Numbered from the stretch's first letter, positions 36,345 through 45,384 are shown. The stretch is 64,000 bases of DNA from Paramagnetospirillum kuznetsovii (GCF_003284725.1 NZ_PGTO01000001.1:482445-546444); one strand, 5' to 3'. Numbers and translations: made by a program. Notes: generated by a model not told the origin, from the letters alone.

Positions 36345-38120
36345 ATGGCCGTGCTTCAGAAGGAAGAGCGCTATCGCACCCTGATCGAGTTGGGCATCGC
36401 CCTCTCGGCCGAGCGCAACCATGACCGGCTGATGGAAAAGATTCTCCACGGCGCCAAGAGCATGTGCAACGCCGACGGCGGCACGCTCTATCTGGTCACC
36501 GAGGCCAAGGACGGCCTGCGCTTCGAGATCATGCTGAACGATACCCTGAACATCGCCATGGGCGGCACCACGGATAAGCCGATTCCGTTCCCGCCCCTGC
36601 GGCTCCGCGACGATCAGGGCGAGCCCAATCACAAGAACGTGTCCAGCCATTGCGCCCTGACCGGCACGACCATCAACATCGTCGATGCCTATGACGTGGA
36701 TAAGTTCGACTTTTCCGGCACCAAGGCCTTCGACGCCAAGACGGGATACCGCTCCAAGTCGTTCCTGACGGTGCCGCTGAAGAATTACGAGGGCGAGGTG
36801 ATCGGCGTTCTCCAACTGATCAACGCCCGCGACCGCCGCAACCGCATCGTGACCTTCGGGCCCGACATCACGCCACTGATCGAGGCCCTGGCCAGCCAGG
36901 CGGCGGTGGCGCTGGACAATCAGCGCCTGATCGAAGCCCAGAAAAATCTGTTCAAGAGCTTCATTCAGGTGATCGCGGGCTCCATCGACGCCAAGAGCCC
37001 CTATACCGGCGGCCACTGCCACCGGGTTCCCGCCGTCACCTTCATGATGGCCCAGGCGGCCTGCGACCAGACCACCGGCGTCTTCGCCGATTTCAACCTG
37101 ACCGAGGACGAATGGTACGAGCTGGAGGTCTCGGCCGGTCTGCACGATTGCGGCAAGGTCACCACGCCGGAATATATCGTCGACAAGGCCACCAAGCTGG
37201 AGACCATCTACAACCGCATTCATGAAATCCGCATGCGGTTCGAGGTCAGGAAGCGCGACGCCGTCATCTTGTATCTGGAAGGCCTGCTGGCCGGGGAAGA
37301 GGATGCCGAGCTCCTGAAGACCCGGCTGGACGAGACGCTGGCCGCGCTGGACGACGATTTCGCCTTCATCGCCGAATGCAATGTGGGCGGCGAATTCATG
37401 GCGCCGGAAAAGATCGATCGCATGAAGGCCATCGCCGCCCAGACCTGGACGCGCACCATCGACGACACCTTGGGCCTGTCCATCGACGAAATGCGCCGCC
37501 GCACCGGGGATGAACCCAAGCCGCCGGTGGCCGAGCCCATGCTGGCCGACAAGGACTGGCACGTCATTCCCCATGAAGTGGCGGTGGATATCGCCCATTA
37601 CGAATCCGAGGGCTTCAAGATGAAGCCGCTGGAGAACCGCTACAATCTGGGCGAGATCTACAATCTGGCCATCGGGCGCGGCACCTTGACCGCCGAGGAT
37701 CGCTTCAAGATCAACGATCACATCGTCCAGACCATCTTCATGCTCAAGGCGCTGCCCTTCCCCAAGAATTTGTCGCGGGTGGCGGAATGGGCGGGCGGCC
37801 ATCACGAAAAGATGGACGGCACCGGCTATCCCAAGGGGCTGAAGCGCGACGACATGTCGTGGCCGGCCCGCATGATGGCCATCGCCGACATCTTCGAGGC
37901 GCTGACCGCCGCCGACCGCCCCTACAAGAAGCCCAAGACCCTGTCGGAATCGCTGAAGATCATGTCCTTCATGGTCAAGGACCAGCATATCGATCCCGAT
38001 CTGTGGGAACTGTTCCTGACCTCGGGCATCTGGAAGACCTACGCCGAGAAATATCTGCGGCCTGAACAGGTGGACGAGGTGGACATCGCCAGGTTCATGC
38101 CGCCCAAGGCGGCGGAATAG
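36345..38120 (+). CDS. GAF/HD-GYP domain protein, putative cyclic di-GMP phosphodiesterase
   Basis: 591-aa cytosolic signalling protein. Residues about 15-190 form a GAF sensory domain, followed by an HD-GYP hydrolase. The HD half has GGHCHRV (near 222) and LHDCGK (near 266-271); the GYP half has GGHHEKMDGTGYPKG (near 484-498). Between them lies an unusual insertion of about 150 residues (about 290-460). HD-GYP proteins hydrolyse cyclic di-GMP to GMP; the metal-binding His and Asp appear intact. There is no transmembrane segment or receiver domain. The TTG-initiated reductase gene follows after 4 bp, possibly co-transcribed. Confidence 0.88.
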   Translation: MAVLQKEERYRTLIELGIALSAERNHDRLMEKILHGAKSMCNADGGTLYLVTEAKDGLRFEIMLNDTLNIAMGGTTDKPIPFPPLRLRDDQGEPNHKNVSSHCALTGTTINIVDAYDVDKFDFSGTKAFDAKTGYRSKSFLTVPLKNYEGEVIGVLQLINARDRRNRIVTFGPDITPLIEALASQAAVALDNQRLIEAQKNLFKSFIQVIAGSIDAKSPYTGGHCHRVPAVTFMMAQAACDQTTGVFADFNLTEDEWYELEVSAGLHDCGKVTTPEYIVDKATKLETIYNRIHEIRMRFEVRKRDAVILYLEGLLAGEEDAELLKTRLDETLAALDDDFAFIAECNVGGEFMAPEKIDRMKAIAAQTWTRTIDDTLGLSIDEMRRRTGDEPKPPVAEPMLADKDWHVIPHEVAVDIAHYESEGFKMKPLENRYNLGEIYNLAIGRGTLTAEDRFKINDHIVQTIFMLKALPFPKNLSRVAEWAGGHHEKMDGTGYPKGLKRDDMSWPARMMAIADIFEALTAADRPYKKPKTLSESLKIMSFMVKDQHIDPDLWELFLTSGIWKTYAEKYLRPEQVDEVDIARFMPPKAAE

Positions 38121-38124
38121 ACCC

Positions 38125-38643
38125 TTGGCGGGCTTCCGCGCCTATATGGCGGCCAGTCTGGATGGCCGCATAACCACCGCCGACGGCTCCATCGCCTGGA
38201 TGGAGCCTTTCAATTCCATGGATTACGGCTTCGACGATTTCGTCGGCCATATGGGAACCATGGTCATGGGGCGAACCACCTATGACCACCTCCACGCCAT
38301 GGGCCATTGGCCCCACGGTGACAAACGCTGCATCGTGGTGACGTCGCGCGGCATGGAAACGGCGCCGGACAATGTGGAGCCCTGGCTGGGCGATCTCGGT
38401 CAACTGGTCGAGGAATTGCGCCGCCAGAAGACCGGCGACGTCTGGGTGGCGGGCGGCGCCAAGGCCATCCGCGCCTTTCTCGAGCTCGGAGTGATCGATC
38501 ATTTCGATCTGCTGGTCATGCCGGTGCTGCTGGGTGACGGCCGCCCGCTGTTCGAGCGCTCCGAGCGCCCCTCGCGCCTGACCCTGCTGGGCGCCAGGAC
38601 ATTCGCCAACGGAGTGGTCCGGCTCAGCTACGTGGTGGGATGA
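38125..38643 (+). CDS. RibD C-terminal/dihydrofolate reductase-like protein
   Basis: 172-aa protein of the RibD_C/DHFR-like fold, NADPH-dependent reductase by family. It begins (L/M)AGFRAYMAASLDGRITTADG, with the MGRTTYDHL motif near residue 50 and VAGGAKAIRAFLELGVIDHF near 110-130. The likely start is a TTG at 38125, four bases after the HD-GYP stop codon; the first in-frame ATG (38146) would remove the conserved first strand. The substrate is unknown; the family includes proteins acting on pterin- and pyrimidine-like compounds. Confidence 0.82.
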   Translation: MAGFRAYMAASLDGRITTADGSIAWMEPFNSMDYGFDDFVGHMGTMVMGRTTYDHLHAMGHWPHGDKRCIVVTSRGMETAPDNVEPWLGDLGQLVEELRRQKTGDVWVAGGAKAIRAFLELGVIDHFDLLVMPVLLGDGRPLFERSERPSRLTLLGARTFANGVVRLSYVVG

Positions 38644-38705
38644 AGATTATATATTGCGCCTCAAGCACTTCACCATCGGCTTTGCCGATGCGAGATCTGG
38701 GCTGT

Positions 38706-38885
38706 ATCGACATTCAGGGAATTCGGCTGAGTTCTGGCCGGAACGTCTGTCCGGCAGGAATTTTAGCCACACATGAACACAGATACGCACAGATGAAGTG
38801 AGAGATTTCCTTATCTGTGTCCCGCGCAGCGGGAATCTGTGTACATCTGTGGCCCATGTCTTGGCCTATCGGCCTGAATGTCGAT
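38706..38885. repeat. MITE-like element, family A, copy 1
   Basis: About 180 bp bounded by a perfect 13-bp inverted repeat: ATCGACATTCAGG (38706-38718) and CCTGAATGTCGAT (38873-38885). Inside is a block of CACAGAT-type units and a short hairpin (CCCGCGCAGCGGG). The block from about 38766 on is found in opposite orientation at 63887-64000, including the outer AGGGCCAATCGAC. No reading frame is present. It lies just downstream of ccmB. No target-site duplication was recognised. Confidence 0.7.
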
Positions 38886-38916
38886 TGGCCCTAAGGACCG
38901 GGCGGGCGCGTCGATT

Positions 38917-39582
38917 TTATTCCAGCGCCTGCCTTAGGGCCGCTGAACTGGCCCAGGGCGCCAAAGCCAGGGCGGCCACCAGGATACCCGCCAGGATCAT
39001 GAGATGGGGCTTGGCCGACATGCCCTGGACGGCGGCGTCGATGGCCCCGACTCCGAAGATCAGCACCGGCACGTAAAGCGGCAGGATCAGCAGCGACAGC
39101 AAGACGCCGCCGCGCCGCGCCCCCAGCACCAGGGCGGCGCCGATGCCGCCGATCAGCGACAAGGTGGGCGTTCCCAGCGCCATGGCGGCGAGCAGGATGG
39201 CGAAGCCCTCTGCCTGCATGTGCAGTAGCACGGCGAGAACCGGTGCGGCCACCATCAGCGGCAGGCCGGTGGTCAGCCAGTGGGCCAGCATCTTGGCGGC
39301 CACCACCACCCCCAGGGGGGCGGGCGTCAGCACCAGCAGTTCCAGCGAGCCGTCCTCGTAATCGGCCTGGAACAACCGGTCCAACGACAGCATGGAGGCC
39401 AGCAGGGCGGTGACCATCAGCACGCCCGCCGAGACCCGTTCCAGCACATTGACCTCGGGGCCGATGCCGAAGGGGAACAGCACCACCGTGAGGACGAAGA
39501 AAGTCACCACCATGACGCTGTCCGAGCCCTGGCGCAGTGCCAGGCGCAGGTCGCGGCGCACCACTTCCAGGAAGCGGTTCAT
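38917..39582 (-). CDS. ccmB: Heme exporter protein CcmB
   Basis: 221-aa polytopic membrane subunit of the CcmAB(CD) transporter used in system I cytochrome c maturation. It begins MNRFLEVVRRDLRLALRQGSD and has six hydrophobic segments; the conserved LSLDRLFQADYEDGSLELLVL motif lies near residues 65-85. With CcmA it powers release of holo-CcmE. ccmA is upstream on the same strand, 79 bp away, with a repeat copy in the gap. ccmC, which usually follows ccmB, is absent; a MITE-like element lies there instead. Confidence 0.92.
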   Translation of the reverse strand: MNRFLEVVRRDLRLALRQGSDSVMVVTFFVLTVVLFPFGIGPEVNVLERVSAGVLMVTALLASMLSLDRLFQADYEDGSLELLVLTPAPLGVVVAAKMLAHWLTTGLPLMVAAPVLAVLLHMQAEGFAILLAAMALGTPTLSLIGGIGAALVLGARRGGVLLSLLILPLYVPVLIFGVGAIDAAVQGMSAKPHLMILAGILVAALALAPWASSAALRQALE

Positions 39583-39601
39583 GATAGGATTCCTTCCAGG
39601 C

Positions 39602-39673
39602 CCTCAAGCGCCGGGCGCCCACATCCGTGGGCTTGGCTTTCGCGCCATGGGGCGCGCGCGCTCAATGCGCCAA
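39602..39673 (+). repeat. Covarying-hairpin repeat, family B, copy 1 (ccmA-ccmB gap)
   Basis: Reads CCTCAAGCGCCGGGCG, then hairpin GCCCACATCCGTGGGC, then CTTGGCTTTCGCGCCA, then a second stem CGCGCCATGGGGCGCG, and GCTCAATGCGCCA. The last part overlaps the 3' end of ccmA, whose final codons (ELAH, stop) are made by repeat sequence. Two other copies are at 40463-40531 (inverted) and 45385-45443. Confidence 0.75.
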
Positions 39674-40363
39674 CTCCTCGCCCAGGGGCTCGTCGAACCT
39701 CTCGGCCACCGCGAAATCATCCAGTTGCATCAGGGTCGCGCCGGGCAGGTCGATCTCGGCATGGGTGGACAGCACCACCATGCCGCCGGTGGCGCGGTGT
39801 TCGGCCAGCACCGCTTCCAGCGCCTTGATGGAGGCCTTGTCCAGCGCCGTGGTCGGTTCGTCCAGCAGCCACAGCGGACTGGGCGCCGCCAGCAGGCGGG
39901 CGAGATTGGTGCGGCGCTTCTGCCCGGCCGACAGCATCTTGCCGGGAATCGCGGCCAGATGGGACAGGCCGAAGCGGTCCAGCGCATTGTCCACCGCGCG
40001 GCCCGCCCGTCCCATATGGGGGTCGTGCAGCCTGGCCCAGAAGCCGAGATTCTCGGCGACGCTGAGCACCGGCTTCACCGCGTCGTGATGCCCCAGGTAA
40101 TGGGTGCGCGCCGCCTGGGCCTCGGGGTCGTCTCCCACCGGTTGGCCGTTCCAGGCCAGCACCCCGTGGGCGGGACGCAGCAGACCGGCCATGACCCGCA
40201 GCAGCGACGACTTGCCCGAACCGTTTGGCCCCAGCAGCACCAGGGCGCCGCCCGAAGCCAGCGTGAAATCCAGCCCGGCGAACACCACCCGTCCGCCGCG
40301 CAGGCAGGCCAGATGGGTTCCGGAAAATGTGGCGGGCTCGGGCGTTGTCATGGACGGCACCAT
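39662..40363 (-). CDS. ccmA: Heme exporter ATP-binding protein CcmA
   Basis: 233-aa ABC ATPase of cytochrome c maturation. Walker A is GPNGSGKSSLL near residues 45-55, the ABC signature is LSAGQKRRTNLARL near 144-157, and Walker B is LWLLDEPTTALD near 164-175. Start is 40363; an ATG four codons later (MTTPEP) is equally possible, neither having a good ribosome binding site. It is divergent from acnB across 538 bp, a neighbourhood (aconitase beside ccmA) familiar from Alphaproteobacteria. The last four codons lie in a repeat copy. Confidence 0.93.
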   Translation of the reverse strand: MVPSMTTPEPATFSGTHLACLRGGRVVFAGLDFTLASGGALVLLGPNGSGKSSLLRVMAGLLRPAHGVLAWNGQPVGDDPEAQAARTHYLGHHDAVKPVLSVAENLGFWARLHDPHMGRAGRAVDNALDRFGLSHLAAIPGKMLSAGQKRRTNLARLLAAPSPLWLLDEPTTALDKASIKALEAVLAEHRATGGMVVLSTHAEIDLPGATLMQLDDFAVAERFDEPLGEELAH

Positions 40364-40462
40364 GGCAAAAAACAGCCGCCTTGACGAGGGGTTTCACTTT
40401 TGGGCGGGCGAAGGCGCCCGCGCTCCCGGGAATATATGTTGGAGATTTCGGAGCGCAGCGAC

Positions 40463-40531
40463 TGGCGCATTGAGCGCCCGCGCCTCGTGGCGCGAAAGCC
40501 AAGCGAACGGAGTGAGAGCCGGCGATTGAGG
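40463..40531 (-). repeat. Covarying-hairpin repeat, family B, copy 2
   Basis: On the minus strand it reads CCTCAATCGCCGGC, then a stretch with CTCACTCCGTTCG, then CTTGGCTTTCGCGCCA followed by stem CGCGCCACGAGGCGCG, and GGCGCTCAATGCGCCA. It matches copy 1 except in the first hairpin, where pairing is weaker. Confidence 0.72.
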
Positions 40532-40551
40532 CAGATTTCAACAAAGGTCGG

Positions 40552-40587
40552 GGCGGTCGGCGCCAGGGGGGGCAAACGCCGACCGCC
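40552..40587. other. Perfect 11-bp hairpin upstream of acnB
   Basis: GGCGGTCGGCG (40552-40562) is complementary to CGCCGACCGCC (40577-40587) with a G-rich loop. No U-tract follows. It may be a terminator-like or regulatory structure. Confidence 0.55.
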
Positions 40588-40901
40588 ACCTTCATTGGCC
40601 CGGCGCCGCCGAAGGAGGGGGGCGGGACGGCGGTGCCTTGGGGCCATGTGGGAAGAGTGCTCTCCAATTAAGGCGATTTCATGGCCGACATGCGGAGCAT
40701 GATGCGGAAACACTCTTTCCACAAACCGGGGATAGGGGTAGTTTTCTTCCGCGTTAGCCCCCACTTAAGGGTGGTATCATTGCGCGATGCGGGTCGGGAA
40801 CGCGGCGGGGGCCGAGTTTCGCGGCTCTGTCGTGCGTCCGGCCGAACGACCCAGGGACCATTGGGATGCTGGGTCTCAACTTTGATCGAGAGGATTTCGC
40901 C

Positions 40902-43490
40902 GTGCTTGAAGCCTATCGCCAGCATGTCGCCGAGCGCGCCGCGCTCGGGATTCCGCCCCTGCCGCTGTCCGCCGAGCAGACCCAGGCCCTGGTCGGCCTG
41001 CTCGTCAATCCGCCCAAGGGCGAGGAACAGACCCTCGTCGAGCTGATCACCTACCGCGTTCCGGCCGGTGTGGACGATGCCGCCAAGATCAAGGCGGAAT
41101 TCCTCGACACGGTGGCCAAGGGCACCCAGGCCTGTTCGCTGATCTCGCGCGAGAAGGCGGCCGAACTGCTGGGCACCATGCTGGGCGGCTTCAACGTCAA
41201 GCCGCTGATCGAATTGCTGGGCGACGCCAAGGTGGGCGCGGTGGCCGCCGAGGGCCTGAAGAAGACCCTGCTGGTGTTCGACTTCTTCCACGACGTCAAG
41301 GAACTGGCCGACAAGGGCAATGCCAACGCCAAGGGCGTGTTGCAGTCCTGGGCCGACGCCGAGTGGTTCACCTCGCGCCCGGAAGTGCCGAAGTCGCTGA
41401 CCGTCACCATCTTCAAGGTGACCGGCGAGACCAATACCGACGATCTGTCGCCCGCCCCCGACGCCTGGAGCCGCCCCGACATCCCGCTGCACGCCCTGGC
41501 CATGCTGAAGAATCCGCGTCCCGGCATCGAGGCCGACGAGCCCGGCGCCCGCGGCCCGCTGAAGCAGCTGGACGGCCTCGCCAAGAAGGGCAACCTGGTC
41601 GCCTATGTGGGCGACGTGGTCGGCACCGGATCAAGCCGCAAGTCGGCGACCAATTCGGTGCTGTGGTTCACCGGCGAGGACATCCCCTTCGTGCCGAACA
41701 AGCGGTTCGGCGGCGTCTGCCTGGGCACCAAGATCGCCCCCATCTTCTACAACACCATGGAAGATGCCGGTGCTCTGCCCATCGAGCTGGACGTCAACCA
41801 GATGAATATGGGCGACGTGGTCGAACTGCGTCCCTATGAAGGCAAGGCGCTGAAGGACGGCAAGGTGATCGCCGAATTCACCGTCAAGTCCGAGGTGATC
41901 TTCGACGAAGTGCGCGCCGGTGGCCGTATTCCGCTGATCATCGGCCGTGGCCTGACCTCCAAGGCCCGCGAGGCGCTGAAGCTGCCCGCCTCGACCCTGT
42001 TCCGCCTGCCCGGCGTGCCCAAGGATACCGGCAAGGGCTTCTCGCTCGCCCAGAAGATGGTCGGTCGCGCCTGCGGCCTGCCCGAGGGCAAGGGCATGCG
42101 TCCGGGCACCTATTGCGAGCCCAAGATGACCACCGTGGGCTCCCAGGACACCACCGGCCCCATGACCCGCGACGAGTTGAAGGATCTGGCCTGTCTCGGC
42201 TTCTCCGCCGACATGGTGATGCAGTCCTTCTGCCACACCGCCGCTTACCCCAAGCTGGTGGACGTCAAGACCCATCGCGACCTGCCGGGCTTCATCTCCA
42301 CCCGTGGCGGCGTGGCGCTGCGTCCCGGCGACGGCGTCATCCACTCCTGGCTGAACCGTCTGCTGCTGCCCGACACCGTGGGCACCGGCGGCGATTCCCA
42401 CACCCGCTTCCCCATCGGCATCTCCTTCCCGGCCGGTTCCGGTCTGGTGGCCTTCGCCGCCGCCACCGGCGTCATGCCGCTGGACATGCCGGAATCGGTG
42501 CTGGTGCGCTTCAAGGGCAACAAGATGCAGCCCGGCGTCACCCTGCGCGATCTGGTCAACGCCATTCCGCTCTACGCCATCCGCGCCGGTCTGCTGACGG
42601 TGGAGAAGAAGGGCAAGAAGAACGTCTTCTCCGGTCGCATCCTGGAAATCGAGGGTCTGCCCGACCTGAAGGTGGAACAGGCCTTCGAGCTGTCCGACGC
42701 CGCCGCCGAGCGTTCGGCCGCCGCCTGCTCGGTCCGGCTGGATAAGGCTCCGATCATCGAATACATGACGTCCAATATCACGCTCATGAAGTGGATGATC
42801 GCCAACGGCTATCAGGATCCGCGCACCCTGGGCCGCCGCATCAAGGCCATGGAAGCCTGGATCAAGAAGCCCGACCTGCTGGCGCCCGATGCCGACGCCG
42901 AATACGCCGCCGTCATCGAGATCGATCTGGCCGACATCAAGGAACCCATCGTCGCCTGCCCCAACGATCCCGACGACGTCAAGCTGCTGTCGGAGGTCGC
43001 CGGTGCCGGGATCGACGAAGTGTTCATCGGCTCGTGCATGACCAATATCGGTCACTTCCGCGCGGCGGCCAAGGTGCTGGACGGCAAGTCCGACATCCCC
43101 ACCCGCCTGTGGATCGCGCCGCCCACCAAGATGGACGCCATGATCCTCAACGAGGAAGGCTATTACAGCACGCTGGGCAAGTCGGGCGCCCGCATGGAAA
43201 TGCCCGGCTGCAGCTTGTGCATGGGCAATCAGGCGCAGATCCGCAAGGGGTCCACCGCCATGTCCACCTCGACCCGTAACTTCCCCAACCGTCTGGGCAT
43301 CGACACCAACGTCTATCTCGGTTCCGCCGAGCTGGCCGCCGTCTGCGCCCTGATGGGCAAGATCCCGACCCCGGCCGAATACCTGGCCCAGGTGAGCGGT
43401 CTTGCCGCCAAGTCGGGGGATATCTATCGCTACATGAACTTCGACCAGATCGCCGAATTCCGCGATCAGGCCGCCACCGTCACGGTCTGA
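40902..43490 (+). CDS. acnB: Aconitate hydratase B (bifunctional with 2-methylisocitrate dehydratase)
   Basis: 862-aa AcnB-type aconitase that interconverts citrate and isocitrate with a [4Fe-4S] cluster. The product aligns by eye with E. coli AcnB along its whole length. The HEAT-like N-terminal domain has [16 protein letters not shown]; the swivel domain has [20 protein letters not shown]; the core has [19 protein letters not shown] and the cluster ligands in SCMTNIGHF and [11 protein letters not shown]. The start preferred is GTG 40902, giving the family's first residues (MLEAYR) with GAGAGG eight bases upstream; an ATG at 40866 would add 12 residues. A strong terminator follows. Confidence 0.97.
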   Translation: MLEAYRQHVAERAALGIPPLPLSAEQTQALVGLLVNPPKGEEQTLVELITYRVPAGVDDAAKIKAEFLDTVAKGTQACSLISREKAAELLGTMLGGFNVKPLIELLGDAKVGAVAAEGLKKTLLVFDFFHDVKELADKGNANAKGVLQSWADAEWFTSRPEVPKSLTVTIFKVTGETNTDDLSPAPDAWSRPDIPLHALAMLKNPRPGIEADEPGARGPLKQLDGLAKKGNLVAYVGDVVGTGSSRKSATNSVLWFTGEDIPFVPNKRFGGVCLGTKIAPIFYNTMEDAGALPIELDVNQMNMGDVVELRPYEGKALKDGKVIAEFTVKSEVIFDEVRAGGRIPLIIGRGLTSKAREALKLPASTLFRLPGVPKDTGKGFSLAQKMVGRACGLPEGKGMRPGTYCEPKMTTVGSQDTTGPMTRDELKDLACLGFSADMVMQSFCHTAAYPKLVDVKTHRDLPGFISTRGGVALRPGDGVIHSWLNRLLLPDTVGTGGDSHTRFPIGISFPAGSGLVAFAAATGVMPLDMPESVLVRFKGNKMQPGVTLRDLVNAIPLYAIRAGLLTVEKKGKKNVFSGRILEIEGLPDLKVEQAFELSDAAAERSAAACSVRLDKAPIIEYMTSNITLMKWMIANGYQDPRTLGRRIKAMEAWIKKPDLLAPDADAEYAAVIEIDLADIKEPIVACPNDPDDVKLLSEVAGAGIDEVFIGSCMTNIGHFRAAAKVLDGKSDIPTRLWIAPPTKMDAMILNEEGYYSTLGKSGARMEMPGCSLCMGNQAQIRKGSTAMSTSTRNFPNRLGIDTNVYLGSAELAAVCALMGKIPTPAEYLAQVSGLAAKSGDIYRYMNFDQIAEFRDQAATVTV

Positions 43491-43505
43491 AGGCCGAGGT
43501 GAACC

Positions 43506-43540
43506 AAAGCCCCCGCCGGGTGACCGGCGGGGGCTTTATG
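43506..43540 (+). terminator. Intrinsic terminator after acnB
   Basis: Perfect 14-bp stem AAAGCCCCCGCCGG (43506-43519) with CCGGCGGGGGCTTT (43524-43537), loop GTGA, followed by ATGTTG. It separates acnB from the hemerythrin gene. Confidence 0.85.
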
Positions 43541-43552
43541 TTGTCATCAACA

Positions 43553-43582
43553 TTGTAATCCATCTAATACGCATGTGATAAT
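43553..43582 (+). promoter_or_regulatory. Promoter of the tandem hemerythrin gene
   Basis: TTGTAA at 43553-43558 and GATAAT at 43577-43582 with 18-bp spacing, in a locally AT-rich patch just after the acnB terminator and 27 bp before the ATG at 43610. Confidence 0.5.
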
Positions 43583-43609
43583 GCCCTTTCGAGACCGGGG
43601 GATTAACCA

Positions 43610-44371
43610 ATGTCCAATTCCCGAACGGCACCCACCAGCGGCAATCACCTCATCGATGGTCAGCACGGCCATCTGACCGAGCTGATCAACCATGCCGCCG
43701 CCGCCCTTCGTGATGGCCGCGGCGACTTCAACGCGGCGATTCTGGCGTTTCATCGGGCCCTGGAGCATCATTTCGCGGTGGAAGGGGTCATCTTTCGCGG
43801 TGCCGGTTTCGGCGCGTCGCAAGAGCATGACGATGCCCACGCCGTCATCCTCGATCGCATCCGCACCATCGCCGATTCCCTGGCCGATCTGGGGGGCGCC
43901 AGCGATCGCCACGGCGTTATCGATGAGATGGAACGGATCCTGTTCGATCACGAATTGCTGGAAGATTCAGGCTATTGGGAGTCCGTGCGCGACGATGCAT
44001 CACGCTTGACGGCGACCTGGGATTCCTCGTTGGAAACCGGAATCGATTGGATCGATGACCAGCACCGCCATCTGATGGTTCTGATCAATCAGATGGTTGC
44101 CCTCGGCCCGTCGGGAGACAAGGCGGCGGTGACGGAGGCGATGGATCACTTCCGCCGTCATGTCAGCCAGCATTTCGCGGCGGAGGAACGTTATCTCCAA
44201 ACGCAGGGTCTCGGCGTTTCGACCCATCGGTCCGACCATATCCGCCTGATGGAGGAATTGGAGGATCTGACCACCGGCATCAATTCCGCGACGCTGGCGG
44301 TGAACTATCTGCGGTTCTGGATTCTCGACCATATCCGCACCACCGACTTGCCCGATTTCGGCAAGCGGTAG
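43610..44371 (+). CDS. Tandem two-domain bacteriohemerythrin
   Basis: 253-aa protein with two hemerythrin domains, each binding a di-iron oxygen site. Domain 1 (about residues 8-120) has HFAVE (H-x3-E), EHDDAH (H-x3-H) and FDHELLED (H-x4-D). Domain 2 (about 140-250) has DDQHRHL, HFAAEE, HRSDH and LDHIRTTD, the full ligand set. No membrane segment or signalling domain is attached. Such proteins are thought to carry or sense O2 in microaerophiles. A single-domain relative is encoded at 57654-58055. It is convergent with a LysR gene one base away. Confidence 0.9.
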   Translation: MSNSRTAPTSGNHLIDGQHGHLTELINHAAAALRDGRGDFNAAILAFHRALEHHFAVEGVIFRGAGFGASQEHDDAHAVILDRIRTIADSLADLGGASDRHGVIDEMERILFDHELLEDSGYWESVRDDASRLTATWDSSLETGIDWIDDQHRHLMVLINQMVALGPSGDKAAVTEAMDHFRRHVSQHFAAEERYLQTQGLGVSTHRSDHIRLMEELEDLTTGINSATLAVNYLRFWILDHIRTTDLPDFGKR

Positions 44372-45229
44372 CTATTCTTCGTTTTCCAACGAAGCCACAT
44401 AGCGCAGCCCGTCGAGGGCGGTGGCGAACCACTCCTCGCGGTTATCGTCCTCGGCATGGACCAGATAGGCGGGGCGGCGGAACTCGGGCGCCCCGGTCAC
44501 CAGGGACAGCCGCCCGGCCGCCAGATAGCCGCGCGCCACCCGCATGGGCAAATAGCCGGTGCCGCCATAGGCCAGAATATGTTGCAGGCCGAGCGCGCCC
44601 AGACCCACCGAGACCGCCGGGGTCTTGAGGTCGGGAAAGGCCTGGCTGTGGGCGGCGCGGAATTCCGGCCCCCAATCCACCAGCACATAGTCGTCGTCCC
44701 ATTCGTCGACGGCGCGCCGCCGGGTCGAGACCATGACCAGACGCTCTTCCAGCAGCTTCTCGATATGCAGGCCCGGGCGCGAGGTGGGAGAATACATGAC
44801 CCCCACGTCCAACAGGCCTTCGATCAACTGGCGCATGATGCCGTCGGACAGCCCGACCTCGGCCTTCAGCGCCACATCGGGCATGGCGGTGCGCATCCAG
44901 GGAATCCACTGCACCAGCAACCGATCCCACAAAGAGAACTGGCCACCGATATTGAGCACGGTGCGATAGCCGGGCGGCAGTGCCAGTTCCTGGCGCGCCT
45001 GCTCCCACACCCGGACCATGGTGGTGGCGTAGCGGCGGAATTGCAGCCCGGCGGCGGTCAGTTGGGTGCCCGACTTGGAGCGCACGAACAGCGGGCGGCC
45101 CAATTCGTCTTCCAGCGCCTTGATACGCATGCTGACGGTGGACTGGGTCACCGAAAGCCGGTCGGCGGCACGGTTGAAATTGCCGGTATCGACGATTTCA
45201 AGAAAGGTTCTGGCGAGGTCGATGTTCAT
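44372..45229 (-). CDS. LysR-family transcriptional regulator
   Basis: 285-aa LysR-type regulator. The N-terminal winged helix-turn-helix covers residues 1-60 (MNIDLARTFLEIVDTGNFNR, then AADRLSVTQSTVSMRIKALE). The remaining part is the periplasmic-binding-like effector domain. No co-inducer can be inferred. The target is not evident since its upstream neighbour, the hibernation factor gene, is on the same strand about 270 bp away across a hairpin-rich gap. It ends one base after the hemerythrin gene ends on the other strand. Confidence 0.92.
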   Translation of the reverse strand: MNIDLARTFLEIVDTGNFNRAADRLSVTQSTVSMRIKALEDELGRPLFVRSKSGTQLTAAGLQFRRYATTMVRVWEQARQELALPPGYRTVLNIGGQFSLWDRLLVQWIPWMRTAMPDVALKAEVGLSDGIMRQLIEGLLDVGVMYSPTSRPGLHIEKLLEERLVMVSTRRRAVDEWDDDYVLVDWGPEFRAAHSQAFPDLKTPAVSVGLGALGLQHILAYGGTGYLPMRVARGYLAAGRLSLVTGAPEFRRPAYLVHAEDDNREEWFATALDGLRYVASLENEE

Positions 45230-45340
45230 GGTCGGTCCGGTGGGCGCGGATCATGCTGCGCTGCAATATCAGACCATGTTGTAGCGCAGTCATGCGCCAA
45301 CATCAACCATGCGGAGGGTTCAGATCAAAATATTTGATGC

Positions 45341-45364
45341 ATGGGTGGGATTGCTCCCACCCAT
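45341..45364. other. Perfect 10-bp hairpin
   Basis: ATGGGTGGGA (45341-45350) pairs with TCCCACCCAT (45355-45364) around loop TTGC. First of three stem-loops in the LysR-hpf gap. Confidence 0.6.
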
Positions 45365-45384
45365 GTGGGTCATCATAAACGGCC

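Larger units (their letters stand above)
40364..40901. other. 538-bp gap between ccmA and acnB rich in hairpins and repeats
   Basis: No gene is supported here. It holds an inverted copy of repeat family B (40463-40531), a perfect 11-bp hairpin (40552-40562 with 40577-40587), G-rich stretches, and the acnB leader. Short open frames show no ribosome binding site. Confidence 0.6.

Noticed and set aside
36246..37988. Minus-strand open frame of 580 codons opposite the GAF/HD-GYP gene
   Set aside because: Antisense shadow with no motif and no ribosome binding site; the sense frame carries HD and GYP motifs.
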